NCBI GenBank assembly: GCA_963854835.1
Contig: OY978527.1
Coordinates: 38,631,040 to 38,695,039 of the forward strand
From: Megamerina dolium
Taxonomy: Eukaryota; Arthropoda; Insecta; Diptera; Megamerinidae
DNA length: 64,000 nucleotides
Direction: 5' to 3'
The translations under genes and the position numbers were made by a program. The notes beneath the pieces are model-generated. The model ran no database searches and was not told the DNA's origin. It saw nothing but the letters and a program-made list of their open reading frames with translations. Below are positions 12,090-22,278 of this stretch, one piece after another. Each line of letters starts with the position of its first letter. Positions within the stretch are counted from its first letter, which is position 1.

Positions 12090-13710
12090 GCTACCAATGA
12101 CAGGAGGTAAGGTAGATAGGTAGAATGGTTGCCACCCTGGTCGTTCAAGTAGCAAACAAAATGCAGTTTTGAGCCATAAATCTCGCTCAGACCTACTGAG
12201 TGTTGAAGGATATGTTACAACCAGCCGGAGTTGTTTATGAACTGAAGGATATGGGAGATCTCTATTTTAGATACCTGTCTTAGGTTATCATAGAAAGGGC
12301 TACCTAGGGAAGTTAATCGGTTTCATTTGCACAAGAAATGCTCTACCGTCTTCATAGCGGTTATGTCGTTGCAGCTTCTGTAATGGTCGATGTGCGGGAT
12401 ACCCATTTTCTCCGCATGTGCACCAATGGCCAAGTGGCCTGTGCACATACTAGATATATTCAGAAGGCTCCTTGTGCTCTTCTCGTTGTAGTCTGGCCAG
12501 GTGGCTTTTGAAATTGCGCAGGTCGTGGTGCTAGTCCATTTCCGCTGCGCTTTGTTTAGGTAGTGTTTTTGAATAATCCCCTTGGTTTCAGCTACGGGAA
12601 CACCTACATCGGCATAGGGTGTTCGTTCATTGTCTGCAGATGAGCCCCTGCGAGCTAGCTCATCAGCAATCTCGTTGCCTGCGATTCCCTTGTGTCCTGG
12701 AACCCAGATAACTGATACTTCGAGGTAGGCAGATATTGTGGTTATTATTTGTTTACACTCTCCGACCAGCTTTAAGCTAAGAGTTGGCTAGCGCCTTTAT
12801 AGCTGCCGGCTATCGGAGAGAATTGGTGCCTTTCCAGTTATGTTCCTCTGTTGGAGCAATTCGCATGCTTGCAGAATTGCGTATACCTCCGCCTGGAACA
12901 CACTGCAGTAAGAAGGGAGTTTTACAGACGTTGATATTTCTAAGGACTCCGAATAGATTCCTGCTCCAACTTTGGAACCATCAGTGAAAATGTGTGTATC
13001 CCTACCAATCAGGATCCCACCTTTCTTCCACTCATTTCTACTTGGAAATACAGCCTTGATGCCTCTGTTATAGTTCTTCCGTAGAGCTTCCCACCAAACT
13101 ACAGAGCCATAGGTCAACACCGGTGTCACTACCGCTTGGTACATCTAGAGTACCATGTTTGGCCTTAGACCCCACTTCTTACCAAACATCGATTTGCAAG
13201 CATAGAAAGCGATGCAGGCCTTCCGTACTCTCTCCTCGATGCATGTTTTCCAATTCAGTTTGCAGTCTATAGTCAGTCCCAGATACTTGGTACTGTTCGA
13301 TAGGGTTAATTGCTGTCCATTTAATGTTGGTAGTCTGAAGGTAGGTGGTTTGTACTTCCTCGTAAAGAGCAGTAACTCCGTCTTATCCGGATTCAATCTA
13401 AACCCACAATCTTGTGCCCTACTTAGTTTTGCTAATGTTCTTTCCATGATTTCACTCATCACGGAAGGGAAGGGACCCGAGACTAGGATCGCCACATCAT
13501 CAGCGTACGCTACAATCTTAACTCCATTTGCGTTAAGTTCCACAAGGATATCGTTTATAGTAATGAGCCAGAGCAGGAGGGACAGCACCTATGCGGTGTG
13601 CCCCTACGTACCCGCTTACTACGTTTCGCACCCCCTAGCTCAGCTGTTATTTCGCGGTTAATAAGTAGGGATGAGATCCAATTCCTAATTGGTTTTGCTA
13701 TTTCTGTCCT
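12090..13710 (-). pseudogene. RNase H-bearing LINE fragment B (RT to C-terminus)
   Basis: Reading leftward from 13710, the minus strand gives IRNWISSLLINREI, KRVRRGTP, then after a frameshift near 13588 LLLWLITINDILVEL and VKIVAYADDVAILVSG (intact YADD). It continues with FRLNPDKTELLLF, KYLGLTIDCKLNW and VTPVLTYGSVVWWEAL. An in-frame TAG at 13145-13147 breaks it. The RNase H domain follows: IFTDGSKVGAGIYSES, VFQAEVYAILQACELLQ, and after more stops VIWVPGHKGIAGNEIADELA at about 12650-12710. A C-terminal region and 3' sequence run to about 12090. It is 5'-truncated at about 13710, where it abuts fragment A in the same orientation. Confidence 0.88.
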
Positions 13711-13815
13711 GGAACTTGAAAAAACTTGATTAAATTTAATCTATACACGTGCACTGCCACTAGGCATTGGCCTGTTAGTACACTAACTAATGTTCTGCAA
13801 TTCTTTCTATCAAAC
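13711..13815 (-). pseudogene. LINE fragment A, C-terminal piece left of the RTE insertion
   Basis: The minus strand encodes FDRKNCRTLVSVLTGQCLVA followed by HVYRLNL, the Cys/His-type C-terminal block (LTGHC family) that follows RNase H in these LINEs. It is the continuation of the piece at 17136-17640. The two are separated by the RTE element and its target duplication. It stops at about 13711 where fragment B begins. Confidence 0.75.
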
Positions 13816-13825
13816 AATATCACAG
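13816..13825. repeat. Target-site duplication of the RTE, left copy
   Basis: AATATCACAG here matches AATATAACAG at 17126-17135 (9 of 10). Removing the intervening DNA plus one copy restores a continuous LINE reading on the minus strand, which supports this as the duplication. Confidence 0.8.
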
Positions 13826-14173
13826 GTGGTCTGGTGGTGTTTTCGCAAGGTAACGTGACTAACTGCCTCAACCAGGTGGGGCTAGCGCAATCCTTGTTGA
13901 ACTCATCGCAAGTCAACTCACTGGCTGTCATGTAGTTTGATCTGAGCGCTATGTGATGATACCTTTATTTGTTAATGAGGGGTAGTCATATAGCTTGCTC
14001 TGCTTACTCTGTGATGGCGCTTTCATTATTATTAATGGGGGCCCTCCATGTGGGGACCACCGGGCAACGTCTTCCTGGCACCCGCTGGGAGGCGGCTGAA
14101 GTGAGTGGCGAAAATCTCCTCGGTTAGAGGTTGTGCGTTGGGTTTGGGACCCGCCACATAAAAAACCCTCCCA

Positions 14174-16849
14174 ATGAAAAAAACAAATATGCCTCGGATA
14201 AGGACTACCGCTTTTGTTGATGACCCCCGCAAACGAAAAAAGGACCACGATTTACGGATATGCACCTGGAATGTCCGATCCCTTTATAGGGAGGGTGCCT
14301 CTATCCAGCTGGTTGATGTCCTCGAAAAATACAGAGCTGACATCACCGCTCTCCAGGAAATGCGATGGACAGGACAGGGCTGCTCCAAAAGAGCGTCCTG
14401 TGACATCTACTACAGTTGCCATGCTGAAAGGCACGAATTAGGATGTGGATTTTTGGTCAGCAAGAGACTACGACATCTTGTCTCACAGTTCACGCCTGTG
14501 AACGAACGGCTGGCCACAATCCGCATCAAAGCAAAATTTTTCAACATCAGCCTTATATGTGCCCACGCTCGGACGGATGAGAAGGACAATGTGACCAAGG
14601 AGAGCTTCTTTCAGCGCCTCGAAGAAGCTTATGACCGCTGCCCCCGCCACGATATCAAAATCGTGCTTGGCGACTTTAATGCTAGGGTGGGCAAGGAAGG
14701 TACCTTTGGTCCAACTGTCGGAAAATTCAGCCTCCACCAGAACACCTCCGATAACGGAATGAGGCTGATCGACTTCGCCGCAGCACGAAACATGGTAATT
14801 GGTGGTACCAGATTCCAGCATCTCGACATCCACAAAGCGACATGGCTGTCTCCAGATCATCGTACAAGAAACCAAATTGATCATGTGGTGATTGACGGAA
14901 GGCATGCTTCCAGTGTGATGGACGTGAAATCAATCCGTGGTGCTAACATCGACTCGGATCACTACCTTGTTGCAGCTAAGGTGCGCACACGCTTATGTGT
15001 CGTAAATAACAAGAGAAGTCCCACACAGAAAAAGCTCGACGTCAATAAGCTGCGATCACTAGAGACAGCAGATTCATTTTCCACTCGACTATCGGATCTG
15101 CTTATGCAGAACACTCCCCAACTTGATGATACATGCGCACGGTGGACACATATATCCCACTCCATGACTACTGCTGCCGAGGAGGTAATCGGTTACTACC
15201 GGCCTCTGAGGAATGAGTGGTATGATCAGGAGTGTCGCGACGCTTCCGCAGAGAAAGACGCCGCCTACAGAAAAACCCTGCGTGCAGGCCCAACGCTAGC
15301 TGTTAACGAGCGGTACAGAGACAAAAGGAGTGCAGAGAGACGTCTTTTCAGGCGCAAGAAGAGGGAGTTGGAAAGACGCGAGTATGAGGAGATAGAGATG
15401 TGTACCGACAAGAATGAGACTCGAAAATTCTTTGAAAAGATCAAGCGCCTAAGTGGAGGTTTAAATCCCAGAGCCTCTTCTTGTCGTGATGGAAATGGGA
15501 ATCTGGTTACGGATGTCCAGAGTGTACTGAGCCTATGGAGGGAACACTTCTCCACGTTACTGAATGGCAATGCTACGAACAATTCCGCCAGTGGAGGAGT
15601 TTGCCCGATAACCCCAATTACAGATGATGGTGTTGATATTCCACCACCCGACTATGACGAGGTTGAAACGGCCATTTTAAGGCTGAAGAACAACAAAGCT
15701 GCAGGTGCTGATGGCCTGCCTGCCGAGTTGTTTAAGACGGGGGCGATGAGCTGCTCACCCGATTGGAGGCTCAGTGTTCTCTGTCCTGTACATAAAAAAG
15801 GAGACCCCACAATTTGCGCCAACTACCGTGGAATAAGTCTCTTGAGCATCGCATACAAGGTTCTATTGAGCGTACTGTGTGAAAGGTTGAAGCCTATGCT
15901 CAGCAACCTGATTGGACCTTATCAGTGTGGCTTCAGACCTGGTAAATCCACCATCGACCAGATTTTCACACTGCGCCAAATCCTGGGGAAGACCCAAGAA
16001 AAACAGATCTACACACACCACCTATTTGTTGATTATAAAGCCGCTTTCGACAGTCCTGTAAGGGATTACGTCTACGCAACAATGTCTGAGTTCGGTATTC
16101 CTGCAAAGCTCATTCGACTTTGTAGAATGACACTGCATAACTCCCGTTGTGCAGTGAAAATTGGGAAGGACCTCTCCGCACCGTTTAATACCGAACGGGG
16201 TTTCAGACAAGGTGATTCGTTATCGTGCGACTTCTTTAATCTTATTATGGAGAAAATAATACGAGCTGCTGATCTACGACATAATGGCACTATCTTCAAC
16301 AAAAGTGTCATGCTGTTAGCGTATGCCGACGATATTGACATAATCGGCATGAACACGCGAGCAGTCAGTGCAGCATTCTCAGAGTTGGAAAGAGAGTCGC
16401 GTCGGATGGGTCTCACAGTGAACGAGGGCAAGACGAAGTATCTAGTGTCAACAAACAAAGAGTCCCGGCGTCTTGGACAGCACGTCACTGTTGACAACTA
16501 CGCTTTTGAAGTAGTAAGGGACTTTGTCTATCTTGGAACCAGCATTAACAGCAGTAATGACGTCAGCTTGGAGATCATGCGTAGGATAACTCTTGCTAAC
16601 AGGTGTTACTTTGGGCTGAGTAAGCAATTGAGAAGTCGAGCCCTCTCTCGAAGAACGAAAACTACACTCTACAAGTCTCTCATCATGCCTGTCCTAACAT
16701 ATGGCGCTGAAGCCTGGACAATTTCCACCTCGGATGAGCGAATACTTGGAGTTTTCGAGAGAAAAGTCCTACGCAAGATCTTTGGACCTATTTGCGTTGG
16801 TGGCGAGTACCGAATAAGGTACAACCATGAGCTGTACGAGCTGTATTGA
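14174..16849 (+). CDS. RTE-type endonuclease / reverse transcriptase (3' end frameshifted)
   Basis: This 891-residue protein drives target-primed retrotransposition: the endonuclease nicks the target and the RT copies element RNA. The N-terminal apurinic-type endonuclease spans about residues 28-265, with ICTWNVRSLY, LQEMRWTG, VLGDFNARVG (Asp near 166) and DSDHYLVAAKV (near 260). A basic linker (about 350-430) leads into the RT domain: KNNKAAGADGLPAE, LCPVHKKGDP, ANYRGISLLS, FVDYKAAFDS, GFRQGDSLSC and the catalytic AYADDIDI with YADD at 717-720. The stretch between LPAELFKTGA and DWRLSVLCPV is shorter than I would expect, which suggests an in-frame deletion. The ORF stops at 16847-16849 in ELYELY, and the family's C-terminal domain continues in other frames. 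ATG 14174 is the first methionine after the leader. It is probably inactive. Confidence 0.88.
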   Translation: MKKTNMPRIRTTAFVDDPRKRKKDHDLRICTWNVRSLYREGASIQLVDVLEKYRADITALQEMRWTGQGCSKRASCDIYYSCHAERHELGCGFLVSKRLRHLVSQFTPVNERLATIRIKAKFFNISLICAHARTDEKDNVTKESFFQRLEEAYDRCPRHDIKIVLGDFNARVGKEGTFGPTVGKFSLHQNTSDNGMRLIDFAAARNMVIGGTRFQHLDIHKATWLSPDHRTRNQIDHVVIDGRHASSVMDVKSIRGANIDSDHYLVAAKVRTRLCVVNNKRSPTQKKLDVNKLRSLETADSFSTRLSDLLMQNTPQLDDTCARWTHISHSMTTAAEEVIGYYRPLRNEWYDQECRDASAEKDAAYRKTLRAGPTLAVNERYRDKRSAERRLFRRKKRELERREYEEIEMCTDKNETRKFFEKIKRLSGGLNPRASSCRDGNGNLVTDVQSVLSLWREHFSTLLNGNATNNSASGGVCPITPITDDGVDIPPPDYDEVETAILRLKNNKAAGADGLPAELFKTGAMSCSPDWRLSVLCPVHKKGDPTICANYRGISLLSIAYKVLLSVLCERLKPMLSNLIGPYQCGFRPGKSTIDQIFTLRQILGKTQEKQIYTHHLFVDYKAAFDSPVRDYVYATMSEFGIPAKLIRLCRMTLHNSRCAVKIGKDLSAPFNTERGFRQGDSLSCDFFNLIMEKIIRAADLRHNGTIFNKSVMLLAYADDIDIIGMNTRAVSAAFSELERESRRMGLTVNEGKTKYLVSTNKESRRLGQHVTVDNYAFEVVRDFVYLGTSINSSNDVSLEIMRRITLANRCYFGLSKQLRSRALSRRTKTTLYKSLIMPVLTYGAEAWTISTSDERILGVFERKVLRKIFGPICVGGEYRIRYNHELYELY

Positions 16850-17084
16850 CATAGTAAAGCGCATCAAAATCCAGCGGCTGCGCTGGCTAGGTCATGTCGA
16901 GCGAATGGAAGAACAGCTAAGAAGGTGTTATATTCGGAACCCGCTGGAGGACGGCGCAGAAGAGGAAGACCAAACCTCCGGTGGAAAGACCAAGTACTGG
17001 AGAACCTGACGGCGCTTGGAATTTCTAACTGGCGCCAGCTAGCGAAGAACAGAGATGGTTGGCGAAGCATGTTATTTTCGGCCT
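16850..17084 (+). pseudogene. Frameshifted C-terminal domain of the RTE protein
   Basis: Immediately after the stop of the main ORF, another frame gives VKRIKIQRLRWLGHVERMEE (about 16851-16910), the conserved post-RT block of this family. A second shift then gives GRPNLRWKDQV, ALGISNWRQLAKN and DGWRSML, ending near 17084. The domain is therefore present but split over three frames by small indels. The YADD-containing main ORF would make a protein lacking this tail. Confidence 0.85.
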
Positions 17085-17125
17085 AAATCGATATTCGGTT
17101 GTTATGGCCACATAAGTAAGTAAGT

Positions 17126-17135
17126 AATATAACAG
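17126..17135. repeat. Target-site duplication of the RTE, right copy
   Basis: AATATAACAG follows directly after the TAAG tail and pairs with 13816-13825. Confidence 0.8.
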
Positions 17136-17640
17136 ATTCGGTGTACTTTTCATCGAATGCGTACCTACACATGAGTCTAACGGCTTTACAGGTAGTCAGA
17201 TTGCGTCTCCTATTCCTCGCCATTCTTCTCATGTCGTCATCCAGTTGTTTGTGTATCACTTGTAGAGACCTATGTACGTCGCTTATTTGATCCTCTGGAA
17301 GTCTTACACCGACTCTAGCAATATCTTCAACCATCTCATTTTCCTGTATGTCCTTGTGGCCAAGAACCCAATAAACATACAATCTACGATTGCAGGCCAG
17401 TCTATCTAAAGCTCCCTTGCACTCATGGACATTTTTGTATGATCAATAGTATGATCTGATTGCCTTAATAAGTCGCTTCTTGGCTATCCACAAAGAAGTT
17501 TACTGTGCAGTTGGTAGTAGCGTCGACACGACAAGCAAGCTCCGCCGCTTTCTTGACGACTTCAACCTCCGCCTGGAACATGCTGCAGTAGTTAGGAAGC
17601 TTCAATGACGCTTTTATGTAAAGCTCTGCATGGGGTGTAG
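17136..17640 (-). pseudogene. LINE fragment A, RNase H piece right of the RTE insertion
   Basis: From 17640 leftward the minus strand reads LPNYCSMFQAEVEVVKKAAE, then NFFVDSQEA, then (after a frame break) LYVYWVLGHKDIQENEMVED and CKAVRLMCRYAFDEKYTESV. These are RNase H blocks (the AE, DSQ and GHK-N-D regions) plus the downstream linker of LOA/I-type LINEs. It joins the piece at 13711-13815 across the RTE insertion. Its own 5' end is truncated near 17640. Confidence 0.82.
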
Positions 17641-20393
17641 GCAAAATCCGAGTAAAATCAAATATTCAAGCTATTATGTATAATAGAAAAACAGTGTAAA
17701 TGAAACAGTGTATGGCTGTTTTCGAAAGACGGACAACAACCTCTAAAACAGAGTGAAAAATTTTTTCTCATAAACGATGTATAATTTTTTTTTTTGCTAT
17801 AACAAATATTTATGATTAATTAGTTAGTTACTTTGGTGAATAATTAGTACCTACGACGATGGACCGTAGCTCCATTAGTAGAAACAATAATTATTTGTAA
17901 AAGTCACAAATAAAATTGTAAGCGGAAAGTGAGTTTTTGGTGTTGTGCTATTTAAAATATAATTTTTTAGAGAGATTCAGACTGCATGGAACCCACATAT
18001 AATATTTTCGATTGGAAATATGATTCTACATATTTATACAAAACGGTTTTATTAATCTGCGCATTTGAGGAAGGTTACGATTAAAATATATTTTAACAAC
18101 AACTCGGGTTTAAACATCAAAAACTGTACATATGTTACCAAATAAAAGTCTACATAGTGAAACAAAAACTTGATAACAAGTGTTTGTGTAGTATTTTTAT
18201 TTTTCATACATTTCAAGTACTTACTGTGTATGTGTAAAGACCGTATTAAAATCAAAAAAATTCACTTTGTGAAACGAACGCTGCAGCAAGAGCAACAAAA
18301 GGCATAAAGTAAATAAACATTGTTGTAATAATGTTGCCATGTTTATGGAAGCAAACACACTGGTTTACTGGCTAACATCAACAGCACACATGTGTGTAAA
18401 AATATACATACAAATGTGTTTGCATTCTAAATGTATGTGCAACATTTTTAGTGCGAATATGCATTAACACCGTGTATGAAGTGTATGAATACGTTGTTGT
18501 TTTTGTTGAATATTTGCACATGTGTTTGTTTGCATACAAACAAATTGATGTGCAATGCATATTAAATATCTACATGCTACTATTGTTGATCATGAGGACT
18601 ATGATGATGATCATTGAAATAGTTTTGTTAGTTGAATCATCAGTTGTATGTCACATGTAGTTATTATATACATATAGTATATACATAATTGTGTTTGAAT
18701 AAAATTCATTTTTAGATATTTTATCCTTTTTATTATTAATAATAAAATTTTATGAAAATTGCTTAATTTTAGCAAAAACAAATACTCAGTTGTTATGAGA
18801 TGTTAAATAATTGGAAAAAAAAAAACAAAAAACTGTCAGACAATATTATTTGGTAATTTTATGTCTCAGGCAAATGAAATGTATGTCTAAGTAATTCTGT
18901 GTAATTTTCTTTTATGCCAATCAATGAAACATGCTTTTTACTCATTATTTGGTATGACCTTCAGAATTAATGTACAATCTTAATTATTGGATTTGTTTTA
19001 TTTTTTTTTTTGTATGGTGTCGCAGGATAATGTCTCTCTCTCTTTATTTTATTGGCTTGTTGTATGTTAGTTTTCTTAACTCTCTCAGTTTTATAAAATA
19101 TTTTCTTCTATTTCTTTCGCTATCTTTCTCTAACAATTTTCATCTATTTAGCTAGATTTCATACACGAGCTACTATTTAATTTGTATTGTTTAGTAGAGT
19201 GTTGCACTGAAGCATTATAATTACTGCATACTATAGACTTACCCATCATCGCTATTTCTTTTATTCTTGTGTATATGACTGTAGCTTAATTAGCATTGGT
19301 ATATGTGAATAATCTAACACAAATAAAGCAATGTATTGTTTATGTTCATGTTGCATATTTAGTTATTTCTATTTGATGTTTGCTTATATTTCTTTTATCC
19401 GTTTACATTAGGCCAATAAGAACTAGATAAACTCCGCTTCACATGATTACGAACAGTATTTATAATTTAGATCAAAGCATACTAATCTGCTTTAAGCTTT
19501 TAAGAAAAAATTAATGTTTGTTTGTTTTAAAGATTATTGCATTTCGAAGAAATATGGAGAAGAAAAAAGAATATTATGGTGTAACATTTCATTCCATTTA
19601 ATTTCTTAGAAACAATGGAAAATTATGAAATCGTTATTATGCGTCATTTCAATAGGTAGATAAGTTTAATCGTAGTCCTTTGAACAGGTAGATGTAACAA
19701 GAGAGAAATTTGCTTTTTAACTGCTATAAAATTTGTAAAATTGCTAGTCAGTTATTTCGTTTCATTTTAAATCTCTTCATGCCCAAAAGCATTATAGCTT
19801 ATGTGAAAAATATGATAAATATGAAATATATATTTTAGAATCTTCTATATTCTTTATTGCTTATAAGTAACGTGTATATATGTATACTGTTACTAAAGCT
19901 TTCATATGTTTTTAAATAATAGCATGTATTAGTGGTTCAATGATATTGCATATGCTGTCATATGTATACTAGGCCGTACCACTTTACAGGGAAATGTGCG
20001 TTGTACATCCCTGTACACGACCTGTAATTTATTGGCATTAGGGTGGTACATTAGGGTAGTAGGAACTGAGATTTGGTGGGTAAGTATTAGAACGGGGTAC
20101 TTGAGGTCAATGATATTATAAACAAAAATATGTGTCTCCTTGAGACAAAAACATCGATATATCACACTTCAAAATCCGACCGCATATGCTGAAGTTACCA
20201 TGAAAAATGTTTGGCCAAAAAAAAAAAAATTTTTTTTTTTCGGAATTGCCTTGCTAAACTTCTTTATATTAGGGGGTGTATAGAGAACTTTTTTTTGAGG
20301 TACAGCTTAATGTACACGTATGTGTAGAGTATAGGGCAAACAAATATTTTCAATATTAGATGTGTAAGCATTATTCATCTACCTCTCTCTTTT

Positions 20394-20437
<44 letters not shown>

Positions 20438-21586
20438 AATTTTGCATTGGATTGTTTTCTGTAAAAGGAAGCATAAAAAAATTCACTAGACATCACTAGT
20501 AGACACATCTCAAGAAGGCAATGGATTTTAGTGAAATTTGCATATTTTTCCTTTTTCTTCTTGCCGTTATATATACATTACACTTTCTTTCGGTTTGTGG
20601 TTAAAGGTTTACATACTTGTAGAAGAGAAGCAGTTGCAAATGATAAAAGAAAAGGAAAAAATAGGTTGATTATTTTTCATTTATTTTATGTATTAAGTAT
20701 ATCTATTGGGGTCAGCTAAAACTTTAAAAATAAAAATTTATCTAAAACATATAAAGTTATGAGATTTTTATGAGATTAATTTTAAAAAATTTAGACTCAT
20801 AATTTTATCGGCATTTTTGCCTTCAAAAATTAAATGTTCTCTAATGTATTTAGAATAGTATTACCTTTAGTAGATATATGTGACATATAAATGTACAATA
20901 ATATGTATAAATTGTATTTAATCAGCCTTGTGCTAATTTCATTATCATCAAGAGAACCTACATTCAATGCAATTTTATTTTCAGAAATCATATTTTATTC
21001 TCACTTTTCATTATAATTTATTCTAATTTATTCGATTTGCTTTAAAATGACATAAATTTAATAATTTAATATACGAGTATATTGGTAAAAATTTCCTTAT
21101 TATTAATGAGCTATAAATTTAGCCAACATACTACGATTGACATAGTCACGTCATGCAGATGTGAACATATCTTTAAATATTTTTGATTTTATGTTTTTTG
21201 GTAATTTGAGTTTATTGCATATTGACATGTAATCATACTTGTCACGATTTGCTTAACGATTCAGTTTTTGTATGCATCTTTATTGGTTAAAATCGTTTAC
21301 TATGTTTGATTTTAAGAATTTCAGGTTAAAATATCGAATATTGTCATTAGGATATATTGAAGTATTTTTATATATTTGCCGTAACTCTGCCGTAAAATCT
21401 TTTCACGCCCTACACATCCATGCGCGGTTTTGTAAGAGGTTAATTCAGCTTCTTCAGCTGATAAACGATAGAACGACATTGAAATGACGAATGTTCCTGT
21501 AAGAATTGACATCATCAGTGGTTCTAGAAACGCTGAAAGAGATCAACAGAACGTTGCAATAATATATAGCATTACGGATGTCATTA
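17641..21586. other. AT-rich stretch with microsatellite, no gene
   Basis: No coding region is supported. It holds a (TC)n tract at 20381-20427, an A13/T11 palindrome at 20217-20240, and a 13-bp tandem pair (CATTAGGGTGGTA, then CATTAGGGTAGTA) near 20036-20061. Confidence 0.5.
20381..20427. repeat. (CT)n microsatellite
   Basis: This is a CT dinucleotide run with a few T interruptions. Confidence 0.85.
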
Positions 21587-21783
21587 TGGGTTGGCAACTA
21601 AGAAATTGCCAAAGTAATTGCTGATGTTTTTATAGACAAATTGATCCCAAACTAACACCTTCATACAAAAATATGTACAATTTGCAATTTGCAAAATGAA
21701 AAAATAACAACATTAATAAAAGGCGTCAATAATATGTGTATAATCCATGTGTATAATCGGCACTTACTTAGTCGCCAACCCAA
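21587..21783. mobile_element. Mariner-derived MITE, right end split by the BEL insertion
   Basis: The left end reads TA then TGGGTTGGCAACTAAG. The right end, read on the minus strand, is TTGGGTTGGCGACTAAG, flanked by TA once the BEL insertion is removed (the last bases are duplicated at 30926-30931). GGTTGGCAACTAAG is a mariner-type terminal inverted repeat. At about 197 bp with no transposase it is a miniature element. It predates the BEL element. Confidence 0.72.
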
Positions 21784-21784
21784 T
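21780..21784. repeat. BEL target-site duplication, left (CCAAT)
   Basis: CCAAT immediately before the 5' LTR equals the five bases after the 3' LTR at 30926-30930. A 5-bp duplication is usual for BEL/Pao. Confidence 0.92.
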
Positions 21785-22256
21785 TGTCTACGCCAAAGGA
21801 GATCTATGTACTGCACTGTGTTCTAAATTGGGGGAATGGGTTGAGTAACGATCTGGCATCACCGATCTTGCCAACTCTTCCCATTCCGCTCAATATTATT
21901 CCTCAATATTATTCTGTTTCTCTATTTACCTCTCTTTGTTTTGGTGCTAAACATTATTAACATGTTTCTAGTTGATCAATCTAAAAATTACCCTCTTCGT
22001 GAGACCACAGTGCAGTGCTAGTTAAAATATTATATTGTTTATATATTCAAGAAAAGTGTGTATAAAAGTTAAATTTAAAATTTACTTAATAAAAGTTGTA
22101 AAAACATTGAGAAAAGAAAAAAAAGGAAAACATAAGTGTTCTATTTGTGCGCCAAGTGCAACCCACAGGAGTAGCAGCATCAACATCAGGAGCATACCTC
22201 TGGAACAAGAACCGACGGGTCAGGCCCACCGGCAACAAAACACTCTCACACGTTCA
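21785..22256 (+). repeat. 5' LTR (472 bp)
   Basis: Starts TGTCTACGCC and ends ACACGTTCA. A TATA-like TATAAAAG lies at 22061-22068 and a possible polyadenylation signal AATAAA at 22088-22093. It carries the box GATCTGGCATCACC, also present in the diverged solo LTR at 63051-63527. Confidence 0.95.
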
Positions 22257-22260
22257 TTTT

Positions 22261-22278
22261 TGGTCCTTCGAGCCGGAT
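22261..22278 (+). other. Primer-binding site, tRNA-Tyr type
   Basis: TGGTCCTTCGAGCCGGAT begins four bases after the 5' LTR. Its complement is ATCCGGCTCGAAGGACCA, which matches the 3' end of insect tRNA-Tyr including CCA as I recall it. It would prime minus-strand DNA synthesis. Confidence 0.82.

Larger units (their letters stand above)
13826..17125 (+). mobile_element. RTE-type non-LTR retrotransposon, near full length
   Basis: The 3.3-kb element is delimited by the 10-bp duplications on both sides. It has a 348-bp 5' leader, one long ORF with endonuclease and reverse transcriptase, a short 3' part and a simple tail of TAAG repeats at about 17110-17125. This length and layout are typical for RTE-clade LINEs. 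It interrupts LINE fragment A and is therefore younger than it. The leader segment at about 14126-14170 recurs at 32526-32590. The body is well preserved, but the end of the ORF is frameshifted. Confidence 0.88.

Noticed and set aside
19929..20165. 78-codon minus-strand ORF in a slightly GC-richer patch
   Set aside because: No recognisable motif. The patch contains short tandem repeats and an A/T palindrome.
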